Positions 18,685-27,938 of a stretch of 64,000 nucleotides of DNA are shown here, piece by piece. The position numbers and the translations under genes are program-made. The notes under the pieces are model-generated. The model searched no databases. It had not been told where the DNA came from and saw only the letters and a list, made by a program, of their open reading frames with translations. The stretch comes from Synergistaceae bacterium (lineage in GTDB: Bacteria; Synergistota; Synergistia; Synergistales; Synergistaceae). Numbering within the stretch: the first letter of the stretch is position 1; each line of letters starts with the position of its first letter. The stretch covers positions 1-64,000 of the forward strand of contig JAJFTP010000078.1 in the NCBI GenBank assembly GCA_021372895.1, written 5' to 3'.

Positions 18685-19458
18685 GTGCGCGATGTCCAGA
18701 GTGAGCACGATGCCAGAAACATTCCTATAGACCGCGTTGGCATAAGCAATATCTCCTGGCCTATACAGGTGCTTGACCGCAAGCACGGAACGCAGGACAC
18801 GATAGCCGATGTCAGTCTCTCAGTCTTTCTGCCTAGGGACTACCGCGGGACCCATATGAGCCGTTTTGTCGAAGTGCTTAGCGAGCAGGAGAAGCAGGTC
18901 ACGTTCCACAACATGGAGGATCTTCTGCGTTCGCTGCAGGTGCGACTCAATGCTGATGAGGCCCACGCCGATTTTGAATTTCCTTATTTTATAACCAAAT
19001 CAGCTCCGGTCAGCGGCTCTAAGGGACGTATGCGCTACGATGTCCGCTTCAGTGCCGCGCTGACAGGTGACAAATTTGATCTTGTTACGGAGCTGATTGC
19101 TCCGATCCAGACACTGTGCCCATGTTCGAAGGAAATATCGGCTTTCGGCGCGCATAATCAGCGCGCGCATGCCAGGATCGCCGCGCGTATGAAAACATTC
19201 ATATGGATAGAAGAGCTTGCCGAAATAGCGGATGCATGTGCTTCCGCTCCTGTTTACAGCCTGCTTAAACGTGAAGACGAAAAGGCGGTTACAGAGCGGG
19301 CATACAGTAATCCAAGATTTGTCGAGGATTCCGTGCGTGACCTGGCGCTTGCCATGGAGAACGACAGACGCATCACTTGGTTTCGCGTCTCCGTAACGAG
19401 CCATGAGAGCATCCACAACCACGACGCTTTTGCGAGTGTTGAGAGGAGCAAAAAATAA
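18685..19458 (+). CDS. folE2: GTP cyclohydrolase I, FolE2 type
   Basis: FolE2 (type IB) makes 7,8-dihydroneopterin triphosphate from GTP for folate and queuosine and can use metals other than zinc. The product has 257 residues from GTG 18685 (AGGAAGGA upstream). Family features: IPIDRVGISNISWPIQV near the N-terminus, LSVFLPRDYRGTHMSRFVEVL, and the metal-site region TLCPCSKEISAFGAHNQR. It is unrelated to the classic FolE fold-type sequence. rlmI follows with a one-base overlap. Confidence 0.92.
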   Translation: MRDVQSEHDARNIPIDRVGISNISWPIQVLDRKHGTQDTIADVSLSVFLPRDYRGTHMSRFVEVLSEQEKQVTFHNMEDLLRSLQVRLNADEAHADFEFPYFITKSAPVSGSKGRMRYDVRFSAALTGDKFDLVTELIAPIQTLCPCSKEISAFGAHNQRAHARIAARMKTFIWIEELAEIADACASAPVYSLLKREDEKAVTERAYSNPRFVEDSVRDLALAMENDRRITWFRVSVTSHESIHNHDAFASVERSKK

Positions 19459-20654
19459 TGCCGTCAGAGAAAAAAATTATGCGCAGGGCAGTGCTTGATG
19501 ATTCCGGTCTTGAAAGGGTCAGGGCGCTGCACCCGTGGATATTCAGGGGCAATCTGCGCCAGATCCCGCATTGCAGCCAGGGAGACCTTATCGCCTTTAC
19601 CGACAGAAGCGGGATAGTAAAGGGCTGGGGGTTATGGAGCGAGAGCGCTCTTTCTATCCGCGTCCTCAGCTACGGAACAAAAGAACCGGACCAGATGGCG
19701 CTGCTGCGTGAGCGGCTGACGCTTGCGCTTGAATGGCGTAAAACCTGGTGTGCCGGCGAAGAGGCTTTTCGATGGGTGCATGGCGAGGCGGACGGTCTTC
19801 CAGGAATAATCGCGGATCTTTATGGGGATGTGCTTTCTTTGCAGGTTTCGGTCGCCGGATGGTATCGCCATATAGATGAAGTGGCGGCGACTTTTCGCAA
19901 GGTGAGGAAGCTCTCCGCCATTGTCTTGCGAAACGAATCCAAACACCTTGAAAAAGAGGGCATACCCCATGAAATAAAGGCGCTTTTTGGGGAGATGCCA
20001 GCGGAACCTCTGAAAGTAAAGATAGGCTCCCTTTATGAGCTTGTGGATATCGCAGGCGGACAGAAGACCGGGGCATATCTTGATGTAAGGCGGGTACCAG
20101 CCATGCTGCAGCCGCTCTATAAGGATGCAAGGGTGCTCGACTGTTTCAGCTATCAGGGGCACTTTGGACTGCATGCCCTTGCGGGCGGGGCGTCCGAAGT
20201 CGTAGCTGTCGAGCAGTCTCATAACGCGATCGATGCAGCCCAAAGGAGTCTTTCTCTCAACGGACTTCCGGAGAAGATGAGCTGGTTATGCGGTAATGCA
20301 TTTGATATTATGAGGGATATGGACGCAGCCCGCGAGAGATTTGACATAGTCATAATGGATCCTCCCCCGTTCTCTCCCGGCAAGGCACAGATCGACTCTG
20401 CCAGACGCGGGTACAAGGAACTTGCAGTGCGCGGACTTAAACGCCTCCGCGAGGGCGGGTATCTCGTGTTTATCTCCTGCAGCCATGCATTCACGCGTGA
20501 AATGCTGCTTGACACGCTGAACGAGGCGGCAAAGGATGAGTGCACATCGTGCCGCATAGCGCATGAGATCCATCAGCCTCAGGATCATCCGGCACTCTCA
20601 GGGGTCCCTGAAACAGATTATCTTAAGGGTTTTGTCATGGGAGTCCGGAAGTAA
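19458..20654 (+). CDS. rlmI: RlmI-type 23S rRNA (cytosine-C5) methyltransferase
   Basis: 398 residues. An N-terminal PUA RNA-binding domain (VRALHPWIFRGNLRQ, then SGIVKGWGLWSESALSIRVL) precedes a linker with EADGLPGIIADLYGD and a SAM-dependent methyltransferase domain: QKTGAYLDVR, LDCFSYQGHFGLHAL (SAM loop), and the catalytic-region motif DPPPFSPGK. This is the RlmI/YccW family, whose E. coli member methylates C1962 of 23S rRNA. Exact target here is inferred. Overlaps both neighbours by one base. Confidence 0.88.
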   Translation: MPSEKKIMRRAVLDDSGLERVRALHPWIFRGNLRQIPHCSQGDLIAFTDRSGIVKGWGLWSESALSIRVLSYGTKEPDQMALLRERLTLALEWRKTWCAGEEAFRWVHGEADGLPGIIADLYGDVLSLQVSVAGWYRHIDEVAATFRKVRKLSAIVLRNESKHLEKEGIPHEIKALFGEMPAEPLKVKIGSLYELVDIAGGQKTGAYLDVRRVPAMLQPLYKDARVLDCFSYQGHFGLHALAGGASEVVAVEQSHNAIDAAQRSLSLNGLPEKMSWLCGNAFDIMRDMDAARERFDIVIMDPPPFSPGKAQIDSARRGYKELAVRGLKRLREGGYLVFISCSHAFTREMLLDTLNEAAKDECTSCRIAHEIHQPQDHPALSGVPETDYLKGFVMGVRK

Positions 20655-21301
20655 TGAACGAGGCTGAAAAAGAAATAATGGCTGTCCTGTTCGACTTTGA
20701 CATGACTCTAGTCGACAGCAGTTATGCAATACATCGCTGCACGAATATGCTTGCCAAACATCTCGGGTTTCGCGAGGTCTCGCGGGAAGAAGTCCTTGCT
20801 TCTATAGGACTTACGATAGAAGACAGCTGGCGTGCTTACTGGGGCGATTTCAAGCAGGAGTGGATCGACTATTACAGGTCGAACTACCGTGAAGAAGAAC
20901 AGGCTGACCTGCGCCTTTTCCCGGGAACGGTCGAGACGCTTTCGGTTTTACGCTCACGGGGGATAAAGGTCGGAGTTGTCTCAAACAGGCGTTATGCACG
21001 CCGTCCCGTGGAATCTACGGGGCTGCTGCCGTTAATGGATGTCGTAGTCGGGCTGGAGGATGTAGAGCGTGCCAAGCCGGAGCCGGATTCGCTGCTCAAA
21101 GGTTTCAGCATCCTTGGGATTAAAACTGAAAACGGCCTCTATGTCGGTGATACAGATATTGACATGAAGACATCTGTTGCGGCGTGCACAAGAGGGATCG
21201 GGATGACAACGGGCAACTTCAGCGGCAAAGCTCTGAAAGATGCGGGTGCGTGGAAGATATTCGACGACCTCAGGGATCTACTTTCGCTGACATCGGAATA
21301 G
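20654..21301 (+). CDS. HAD-family phosphatase (phosphoglycolate phosphatase-like)
   Basis: 215 residues with all HAD motifs: nucleophile FDFDMTLVDSS (Asp pair), cap helix region, GVVSNRR, and C-terminal KPEPDSLL and VGDTDIDMKTSVAA. Resembles Gph/PpaX-type phosphatases, which hydrolyse small phosphorylated metabolites. The substrate is not predictable. Coupled to rlmI by a one-base overlap. Confidence 0.85.
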   Translation: MNEAEKEIMAVLFDFDMTLVDSSYAIHRCTNMLAKHLGFREVSREEVLASIGLTIEDSWRAYWGDFKQEWIDYYRSNYREEEQADLRLFPGTVETLSVLRSRGIKVGVVSNRRYARRPVESTGLLPLMDVVVGLEDVERAKPEPDSLLKGFSILGIKTENGLYVGDTDIDMKTSVAACTRGIGMTTGNFSGKALKDAGAWKIFDDLRDLLSLTSE

Positions 21302-21319
21302 ATAAAGGTAAAATCTGGC

Positions 21320-22261
21320 ATGGTAAGACGTTTCGAAGCAGAGGAACGCAGATCTTTAAGGCCGCTTTACTGGATCGCTGTGATTACAGTCATAGCTCTG
21401 TGGGTCTTGGCGTTCAAACTATACTTTGACCGCTATGAATATCTGCACCCGGAGATCACTTGGGCTGTGCCTGGTATCGACACCCAGCTGGTAAAGATCG
21501 GGGGGGTGCTCTTGTGGAAAGAAGTACCTATACTTGCTGAAGTTGCAGGAATCGTCTCATACCCTCAGGGAACGGGGCCGGTACGTGTGCCGCGCGGTGC
21601 GGTTATAGCGAAAATCGCATACGGATCGAAAGTCAAATATCTCAAGGCGTATCAGCAGGGTTATTTTATAGCAGGTATAGACGGACTGGAATCCTCATGG
21701 CGTTATTCTGAGATATGGCCCGGTACGGATAACCTTCCGGAACCCCGTGGGCTTGTCAAAATGAAAGACGGGATATTGATCGGCAAAGGACAGCCTGTCG
21801 GAAAACTTATAGAGCAGCCGCAGGAGCTGCGCTTCGTAGGTTATTCCGATGTTGTGGGCAATATGTCGGATCAGATAAAAAATAAAAAGCTGAAAGTAAA
21901 GATGGATGAGGGAGATACCGGTTCGACGGCTGATATAAGGGTAAGCATGAAGATGGGGCATAAGGTCAAATTATATGTCACATTGCCGTGGTTCCGTCCT
22001 GAAAACCTGCTTTCAAGAAAATATACGCTTGTGATCGAAGCGGGCAGAACAGAGGGGGCTGTGGTACCTGACAGCGCACTGCTTGAGAAAGATGGCATAA
22101 AAGGCGTCTATCTGGTCAGGGGCTCGAGGGTAGTATTCAGCCTTGTTGAGGGAAAACCTGTGGAGAATGGTAAATTCCTCATTACAAAAGGAGTGTCAGT
22201 CGGCGATGCTGTCGTTGAAGACGCGAAAATGGCGAGAGAGGGAAGGATACAGCTGTGGTAG
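21320..22261 (+). CDS. Single-pass membrane protein with HlyD-like periplasmic region
   Basis: 313 residues: basic cytoplasmic tail, one membrane helix at about 15-36, then a mostly beta, periplasmic region with a biotinyl-lipoyl-like edge (ILAEVAGIVSYPQGTGPVRVPRGAVIAKI) and a C-terminal VVPDSALLEKDGIKGVYLVRGSRV / ITKGVSVGDAVV segment that recalls membrane-fusion proteins. No inner-membrane pump gene is next to it. Overlaps yggS by seven bases. Proteins like this sit beside yggS in several phyla and may serve cell-envelope or division functions; that is inference. Confidence 0.7.
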   Translation: MVRRFEAEERRSLRPLYWIAVITVIALWVLAFKLYFDRYEYLHPEITWAVPGIDTQLVKIGGVLLWKEVPILAEVAGIVSYPQGTGPVRVPRGAVIAKIAYGSKVKYLKAYQQGYFIAGIDGLESSWRYSEIWPGTDNLPEPRGLVKMKDGILIGKGQPVGKLIEQPQELRFVGYSDVVGNMSDQIKNKKLKVKMDEGDTGSTADIRVSMKMGHKVKLYVTLPWFRPENLLSRKYTLVIEAGRTEGAVVPDSALLEKDGIKGVYLVRGSRVVFSLVEGKPVENGKFLITKGVSVGDAVVEDAKMAREGRIQLW

Positions 22262-22950
22262 ATTTTATAAAACATAATATAGAAGTTATACGCGAACGGA
22301 TCGCCTCTGCGGCAAGGGGCAGCGGGCGCAGGCCGGAGGACATAAAACTGATGGCAGTCTCAAAATTCCATCCGCTTGAGATGATGCTCTCTGCCTCTGC
22401 TTTTGTTGACCTGCTGGGTGAAAACCGCATACAGGAAGCGATACGCAAGCACCAAGGCTGGCCGGAAGGCAACGGCACCCAATGGCATCTAATAGGGCAT
22501 CTGCAGAGGAACAAGGCGCGTAAAGCTCTTGAGATTTTCAGTGTGATAGAGACAGTGGACACACTGGATCTTGCCCGCGTGCTTGACAGGATACTCGCAG
22601 AGACCGACACCCCATCCTACCCTGTCTATATTGAGGTGAACATGTCGGGAGAACTCTCCAAGGAGGGGGTCGAACCATCAGAGGCTGAGTATCTGCTTGA
22701 GCGCATACTGAAATACTGTCCGAGGATTTCCGTAGAGGGACTTATGACGATAGGGCCGAATACAGATGATACTGCTGCGATACGCAAATCATTTGAGGGC
22801 CTGCGCATAATGAGGGACGCGCTTAGCCGTTCATTCGGGTTGTCTCTTAAGGAACTTTCAATGGGGATGAGCGGTGATTATGAGATTGCAATCGAGGAAG
22901 GCAGCACTATCGTAAGAATAGGCACCGCTATCTTTGGACCGAGACAATAA
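22255..22950 (+). CDS. yggS: PLP homeostasis protein YggS/PLPBP
   Basis: Pyridoxal-5'-phosphate binding protein that buffers PLP and influences amino-acid and keto-acid pools. 231 residues, alanine-racemase-like TIM barrel: KLMAVSKFHP carries the PLP lysine, followed by GENRIQEA, WHLIGHLQRNKA, VYIEVNMSGELSKEG, EGLMTIGP, and the phosphate loop LSMGMSGDYEIAIEEGSTIVRIGTAIFG. GTG start inside the end of the HlyD-like gene. Confidence 0.93.
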   Translation: MVDFIKHNIEVIRERIASAARGSGRRPEDIKLMAVSKFHPLEMMLSASAFVDLLGENRIQEAIRKHQGWPEGNGTQWHLIGHLQRNKARKALEIFSVIETVDTLDLARVLDRILAETDTPSYPVYIEVNMSGELSKEGVEPSEAEYLLERILKYCPRISVEGLMTIGPNTDDTAAIRKSFEGLRIMRDALSRSFGLSLKELSMGMSGDYEIAIEEGSTIVRIGTAIFGPRQ

Positions 22951-22961
22951 AGGTAAATAAA

Positions 22962-23900
22962 ATGGAAACTCAGCCGCTTGTCAGCATTTGCTGCACGACT
23001 TACAACCATGCAAAATATATAAAAGACGCAATCGAAGGGTTTCTGATGCAGGAGACAGATTTCCCTTATGAAATTATCATTCATGACGACGCATCAACGG
23101 ATGGTACAGTAGCTATAATCAGAGGCTACGCTGAAAAAAATCCAAATATTATTCCCATTCTTCAAAAAGAAAATCAATATTCCAAAGGTGTAAAAATATC
23201 ATCAACTTTCATATATCCTATTATACGCGGGAAATACATAGCTCTCTGTGAAGGCGATGACTTCTGGACGGATCCGAGAAAATTACAGAAACAGATCGGC
23301 TATATGGAAAAGAACCCGAAGTGTACTTTGTGTATCCACGCCTCTAGCGATATAAGCAGGACTGGGGAATTCATCAAGGAACGGCGCAGGTATAAATATG
23401 ACCGCAGTGTCCCGGCGGAGGATATCATTTTCTACGGCGGCGGTTTCTGTGCAACGGCATCTACAGTATACCCTTCCGTGTTTGCTTTTGAGAGGCCTCC
23501 GTATTTTGCAAAATCTCCCGTCGGTGATGTACCGCTGCACATATTTCTGGCCAGCAAAGGTGAGACTTATTATTTTCACGACAACATGTCAAACTATCGG
23601 GCCGGAGTTCCAGATTCATGGACATCAAGAGTCGGAGACGGCCCCTTGGAAACCCAACTGAAACACCAAGAGGCAATGGTGGATATGTATAAAAGTTTCG
23701 ATGAATTTACAGAACATAAATACCACAGGATCGTACAGTTCATGGCGGCTAAGTGCGAAATACATGCTTTTCGTATCAAGCGAAAGCTTGGAATATCGGG
23801 AACGAATATATTTATCGCTGTATGCAGCGAGCTGGCATATATCAAGTCAAAACTGTCGATTCATATCTATCGCTGCTGGCGTAAGATGACACATAAGTAA
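22962..23900 (+). CDS. GT2-family glycosyltransferase
   Basis: 312 residues. SICCTTYNHAKYIKDAIEGF, IIIHDDASTDGT, ALCEGDDFW (DxD-type metal site) and ISRTGEFI are typical of family 2 inverting enzymes; the subtype with CCTTYNH and GDDFWT is frequent in capsule and LPS outer-core clusters. It is the first gene of the accessory block wedged between yggS and divIVA. Twelve bases separate it from yggS, so it may ride on that promoter. Confidence 0.87.
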   Translation: METQPLVSICCTTYNHAKYIKDAIEGFLMQETDFPYEIIIHDDASTDGTVAIIRGYAEKNPNIIPILQKENQYSKGVKISSTFIYPIIRGKYIALCEGDDFWTDPRKLQKQIGYMEKNPKCTLCIHASSDISRTGEFIKERRRYKYDRSVPAEDIIFYGGGFCATASTVYPSVFAFERPPYFAKSPVGDVPLHIFLASKGETYYFHDNMSNYRAGVPDSWTSRVGDGPLETQLKHQEAMVDMYKSFDEFTEHKYHRIVQFMAAKCEIHAFRIKRKLGISGTNIFIAVCSELAYIKSKLSIHIYRCWRKMTHK

Positions 23901-24154
23901 ATATAAATTATAATATCCACACGTGTCCAAGATAAATTTTTACGAAGGTCGACCCCAGTAGCTATATCAAGAAAAATCAGCTATTATGCCGCGTCGGCAA
24001 CCTGATTTCAAATTTGTAAAAAATACTACAGAAAAACTTTGCTGCAACCGGATCTGTTTTTGTATATTTCGGACAGCAGTAATAATATATATATTATAAA
24101 TAATATTGCTTTATTGATAATAAATATTTTAAAAAAGTTATACTAATTAAGCAG
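23901..24154. other. AT-rich intergenic stretch at the start of the accessory cassette
   Basis: 254 bases with no open frame I can support. The right half is extremely AT-rich (runs such as AATAATATATATATTATAAATAATATT at 24081-24110) and may hold promoter elements for the next gene, but no clean -35/-10 pair with normal spacing stands out. The left half (about 23940-24000) has ordinary composition and could be a relic of a lost gene; I see no recognisable protein similarity. Confidence 0.4.
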
Positions 24155-25114
24155 GTGAAAAAAATAAAGATCAATACGATTATTCATCAGATACATAGTT
24201 ATGATAGCAGGAATAACTATTATATTATGCGTGATGATTTGATCCCTTTCTCGTTCGGAGGGAACAAAGTCAGGATTGCCCTAAAATACTTTGAGGATAT
24301 GGAACGGAAACATTGTGACTGTATAATAGCATATGGAAACAGGCAGTCAAATTTATGCAGAGCAGTGTCAAATTTGAGTGCGTCAAGAGGGATCCCCTGC
24401 TATATAGTTTCTTCAATTGAGCACATAGATAAAGAAAATGAAACAAACAACGAGGCAATGGTTAGGATGACAGGGGCAAAAATTATTTTCTGCTCAAAGG
24501 ACAATGTAGCCTTAACGATCGCACAGGTACTCTATGATTCCAGAAAATTGGGGATGGAACCATATTATGTTTATGGTGATATATATGGGAATGGCAATGA
24601 AAATATAGCCATACAAGCATACGTGGAGGCATATGCCGATATCGTGAGATACGAATCGGAAAACCATGTATTTTTTGATTATATTTTTTTGGCAAGCGGG
24701 ACTGGATTGACGCAGTCCGCGATAATATGTGGAGATTTGGCAAATGGATGCAATAAAAATATTGTCGGGATTTCCATTGCCCACAGTAAAGAACAAGGTA
24801 GAGAAAAAATTTTTAAATATATTTCAGGATATACCGGTAAAATTATAAATAAAATATATTTTGAGGATAAATATTTGTATGGGGGATATGGGAAATATTC
24901 CATAAAAATTATACAAACTGTCAAAGATGTATTTCGTCTGGATGGGATAGCACTTGATCCTATATATACAGGAAAAGCTTTTAACGGAATGATAAATTAT
25001 CTGAAGGAAAATAATGTACAAAATAAGAATATATTATTTTTGCATTCCGGAGGACTTCCGATTTTTTTCGATACAATGCAGAAAATATTATTCGATTATT
25101 CTGATAGTGAATGA
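24155..25114 (+). CDS. PLP-dependent ACC deaminase / D-cysteine desulfhydrase-family protein
   Basis: 319 residues of the fold-type II PLP family that includes 1-aminocyclopropane-1-carboxylate deaminase and D-cysteine desulfhydrase. The PLP lysine is Lys38 in FSFGGNKVR; YGNRQSNLCRAVSNLSASRGI carries the substrate-binding Asn/Ser region and ASGTGLTQSA the phosphate cradle. GTG start. Members act on D-amino acids, cyclic amino acids or diamino acids. Being first in a run of amino-acid/glycan enzymes, it may prepare an amino-acid building block; this is inference. Clearly more AT-rich than the core genome. Confidence 0.8.
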   Translation: MKKIKINTIIHQIHSYDSRNNYYIMRDDLIPFSFGGNKVRIALKYFEDMERKHCDCIIAYGNRQSNLCRAVSNLSASRGIPCYIVSSIEHIDKENETNNEAMVRMTGAKIIFCSKDNVALTIAQVLYDSRKLGMEPYYVYGDIYGNGNENIAIQAYVEAYADIVRYESENHVFFDYIFLASGTGLTQSAIICGDLANGCNKNIVGISIAHSKEQGREKIFKYISGYTGKIINKIYFEDKYLYGGYGKYSIKIIQTVKDVFRLDGIALDPIYTGKAFNGMINYLKENNVQNKNILFLHSGGLPIFFDTMQKILFDYSDSE

Positions 25115-25144
25115 TGGGTAATATTAAGAAGGAAGAATGACATA

Positions 25145-26446
25145 ATGAGCATAGGTGGGACTATACGCAGAAATCTTTATTGGTTGAACGATTTTTTCCA
25201 CGGATCGCAAGTCCGTGAACAATATCAGGATATAGAATATATATTGGACGATAAAGAAAAAGGAGAACGCCGAATCAGGCAATACCTGAATGATTTGTTA
25301 TCCCATGTCGTAACAGACACTGATTTTTATAAGGGATACGATGGGTGTAGTTTATCTGTCTATCCTGTAATGAATAGGGCATTATTATTAGAAAATAAGG
25401 CTGCTGTTATGTCAAAATGTTTTAATAAAGATTATCATGTTCAAATAACTAGTGGTTCCACCGGAATTCCATTTTCAGTTGTGCAGGATATACGAAAACG
25501 CAATCGTGTAATTGCTGAATTGAAGTTATTTGGTAAACGTTGTGGTTATAATAGTCATGAAAGAATGGCACAATTTAGAATTTGGCAAAAAGATAAAAAA
25601 TCTAGATTTGAATCTTTTATGCAAAATATATTGTGTGTAGAAATATCAACAATGACAGACAAAGAGATGTACGAGATTAAAAAAATGCTTATAAAAAAAA
25701 GAATAAGCACTATTCTTGCATATGCAACAACACTTAACGTTTTTGTAAAATGGCTTGAGTATAATATAGATACTGATGATCATTTTTATGTTAAGACTAT
25801 TATAACCGGCGCGGAAGCTTTGGACGATGCAACCAGATCCAGCCTGGAAAAAATATTTAGATGCAGCATAGTGGAACGTTATTCTAACCAGGAGAATGGT
25901 GTCCTGGGGCAGCAAATGCCGGGCGATAAAAAGTATTATTTGAATCATGGAAGTTATGTCTTTGAGATACTCAGATTAGATAATGACCATAGTGCAAATT
26001 TTGGTGAATTAGGCAGAATAGTGGTTACAGATCTGTTTAATTATGCCAATCCAATGATCAGGTATGATACTGGCGATGTAGGTATAATGATTCCCGGTAA
26101 TAAGGCAAGCAATGGCTGGCCTATATTGAGCGAATTGTACGGAAGACGGATAGATATGATATACGATACATCTAAAAGACCGGTATCGCCTCATATTATT
26201 GCCAGAAATCTTAGAATATGTAATAATGTAAGACAATTTCAATTTATACAAACAGGTTTAAGTGAATATATTTTAAAAATAAACGGTTCTCCGGCAGAAA
26301 ATATATTAGCGAAGTGCCTGGATATGCAAAGGGATTTTATCGGGCATGATGCTGTAATTAATGTTGAATATGTTGATGAGATCCCGGTGCTTGCCTCCGG
26401 TAAACGCAAGAGTGTCATTCAGGAAGCACCGCAATACAAGGAATGA
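25145..26446 (+). CDS. PaaK-like adenylate-forming enzyme (CoA ligase/synthetase-like)
   Basis: 433 residues of the phenylacetate-CoA-ligase-like (PaaK/CapK) group. The P-loop is TSGSTGIPF at 102-110, and the adenylation motif is MIRYDTGDVGIMIP near 300. It lacks the full-length C-terminal domain of classical ligases but is the normal size for the CapK-like group found in capsule and O-antigen loci. Expected chemistry is activation of a carboxylate as an acyl-adenylate; the acceptor (CoA, amine) cannot be told. ATG preceded by AAGGAAG. Strongly AT-rich with codon use unlike neighbours. Confidence 0.8.
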   Translation: MSIGGTIRRNLYWLNDFFHGSQVREQYQDIEYILDDKEKGERRIRQYLNDLLSHVVTDTDFYKGYDGCSLSVYPVMNRALLLENKAAVMSKCFNKDYHVQITSGSTGIPFSVVQDIRKRNRVIAELKLFGKRCGYNSHERMAQFRIWQKDKKSRFESFMQNILCVEISTMTDKEMYEIKKMLIKKRISTILAYATTLNVFVKWLEYNIDTDDHFYVKTIITGAEALDDATRSSLEKIFRCSIVERYSNQENGVLGQQMPGDKKYYLNHGSYVFEILRLDNDHSANFGELGRIVVTDLFNYANPMIRYDTGDVGIMIPGNKASNGWPILSELYGRRIDMIYDTSKRPVSPHIIARNLRICNNVRQFQFIQTGLSEYILKINGSPAENILAKCLDMQRDFIGHDAVINVEYVDEIPVLASGKRKSVIQEAPQYKE

Positions 26447-26452
26447 TCAGAG

Positions 26453-27934
26453 ATGAATTTATTGTTTACGTCTGTTGGGAGACGCAGTTACCTGATCCAA
26501 TATTTTAAAGAAGCTCTGAACGGAGAGGGCATCATCCATGCTGCCAACAGCGAGCCACATTCGCCAGCATTTGAATATGCCGACAGAAATGTAGTGACAC
26601 CAATAATTTATGATAAATCTTATATTCAGTTCATGTTGGATTATTGCCTTTTCAATAATATTGATGCATTGATCCCGTTGTTTGATATCGATCTCCCTAT
26701 ACTTTCGACGAACAGGCACCTTTTCGAAAATATCGGAGTACGATTGATACTTTCAGGTGAAGAGGCCATTGGGATATGCAACGATAAGTGGCACACATAC
26801 AATTTTTGTCGTGAGAATAATATTGCAGTCCCCAAAACGTATCTTTCCCTTGAAGATGCCTTATGTGATGTTGCGCAGGGAAAAATTTCTTTTCCTGTGA
26901 TAATCAAGCCCCGCTGGGGAATGGGATCTATCGCTGTCTTCGAAGCCGATGACGAGTCAGAGCTCAGGGTGTTATATCGCAAAGCTCAAAAAAAAATCAT
27001 ATCGTCATATTTGAAATATGAGACCCATAATAGATTGGATAAAGGTGTATTGATTCAGGAGAAACTTAATGGGCAGGAATACGGCATGGATGTGATTAAT
27101 GACCTTAATGGCCGTTATCAGAATACGATAGTAAAAAAAAAGTATTCTATGCGCTCAGGAGAAACTGATTGTGCAGAAACAGTTGACAATATTATTCTGA
27201 AAAATCTTGGTTGTATTTTAAGTCAGAGGCTGAAACATATTGCAATTTTGGATGTGGATTTATTTATGGTAGGCGATACCCCGTATTTGCTGGAAATGAA
27301 TGCCAGGTTCGGAGGAGGATATCCGTTCAGCCACTTGGCCGGGGTGAATTTGCCGCTGGCTATCATAAAATGGCTTAATAATGAACAAATATCCAAAACA
27401 ATTTTACATGAAAATTTTGGAATAGTATCGCATAAAAACTTGAATGTCATACAAATTTCTTCACATGGAAAATGCTATTTGGGTGATAAATATAATGTTA
27501 AAATAGTAAAATCACAATATGATATATCTAACTTATTGCTTAAATTTAATAATTATTTTTATCCTACATTGCTTGATAAAATCGAAAATCTTGATAATTA
27601 TGTTAATAAACTACAAAATAATGCAATTGTTCTTAGAATTACAGATGTTAATGATAATATAAGGGCCTTTGCTTCATTTTATGCAAATGATACCATGAAT
27701 TATATTGCTTATTTAACAATTATAGCCGTTGATGAATCAGTCCAAAGACACGGTATCGGTAAGTTGCTTTTGACTAAAGTCGAGGAAATATCAAGGACTA
27801 ATGGTATGAAGTATGTCAAATTGAGTACACATAATTTTAACACTACGGCAATAGCTTTTTATGGGAAAAATGGATATACTGTCAGCGAATATTTGGTAGA
27901 TGGCAACATATACATGATAAAAAAACTGGTATAA
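26453..27934 (+). CDS. ATP-grasp ligase fused to a GNAT N-acetyltransferase
   Basis: 493 residues with two domains. Residues 1-300 form an ATP-grasp enzyme of the CarB-like group: MNLLFTSVGRRSYL opening, FPVIIKPRWGMGS (nucleotide-binding Lys), DVDLFMVGDTPYLLEMNARFGGGYPF (metal-binding Glu/Asn). A more variable AT-rich linker follows, and about 375-490 is a GNAT domain with IIAVDESVQRHGIGKLLLTKVEEI (acetyl-CoA loop, Q/RxxGxG-like) and AIAFYGKNGY. Predicted to form an amide or peptide-type bond and then acylate an amine. Six bases after the adenylate-forming gene. Confidence 0.8.
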   Translation: MNLLFTSVGRRSYLIQYFKEALNGEGIIHAANSEPHSPAFEYADRNVVTPIIYDKSYIQFMLDYCLFNNIDALIPLFDIDLPILSTNRHLFENIGVRLILSGEEAIGICNDKWHTYNFCRENNIAVPKTYLSLEDALCDVAQGKISFPVIIKPRWGMGSIAVFEADDESELRVLYRKAQKKIISSYLKYETHNRLDKGVLIQEKLNGQEYGMDVINDLNGRYQNTIVKKKYSMRSGETDCAETVDNIILKNLGCILSQRLKHIAILDVDLFMVGDTPYLLEMNARFGGGYPFSHLAGVNLPLAIIKWLNNEQISKTILHENFGIVSHKNLNVIQISSHGKCYLGDKYNVKIVKSQYDISNLLLKFNNYFYPTLLDKIENLDNYVNKLQNNAIVLRITDVNDNIRAFASFYANDTMNYIAYLTIIAVDESVQRHGIGKLLLTKVEEISRTNGMKYVKLSTHNFNTTAIAFYGKNGYTVSEYLVDGNIYMIKKLV

Positions 27935-27938
27935 ATAT

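Noticed and set aside
23940-24000. Remnant of a transposase or gene in the intergenic gap before the cassette
   Set aside because: Composition differs from its surroundings, but no frame gives recognisable protein sequence.
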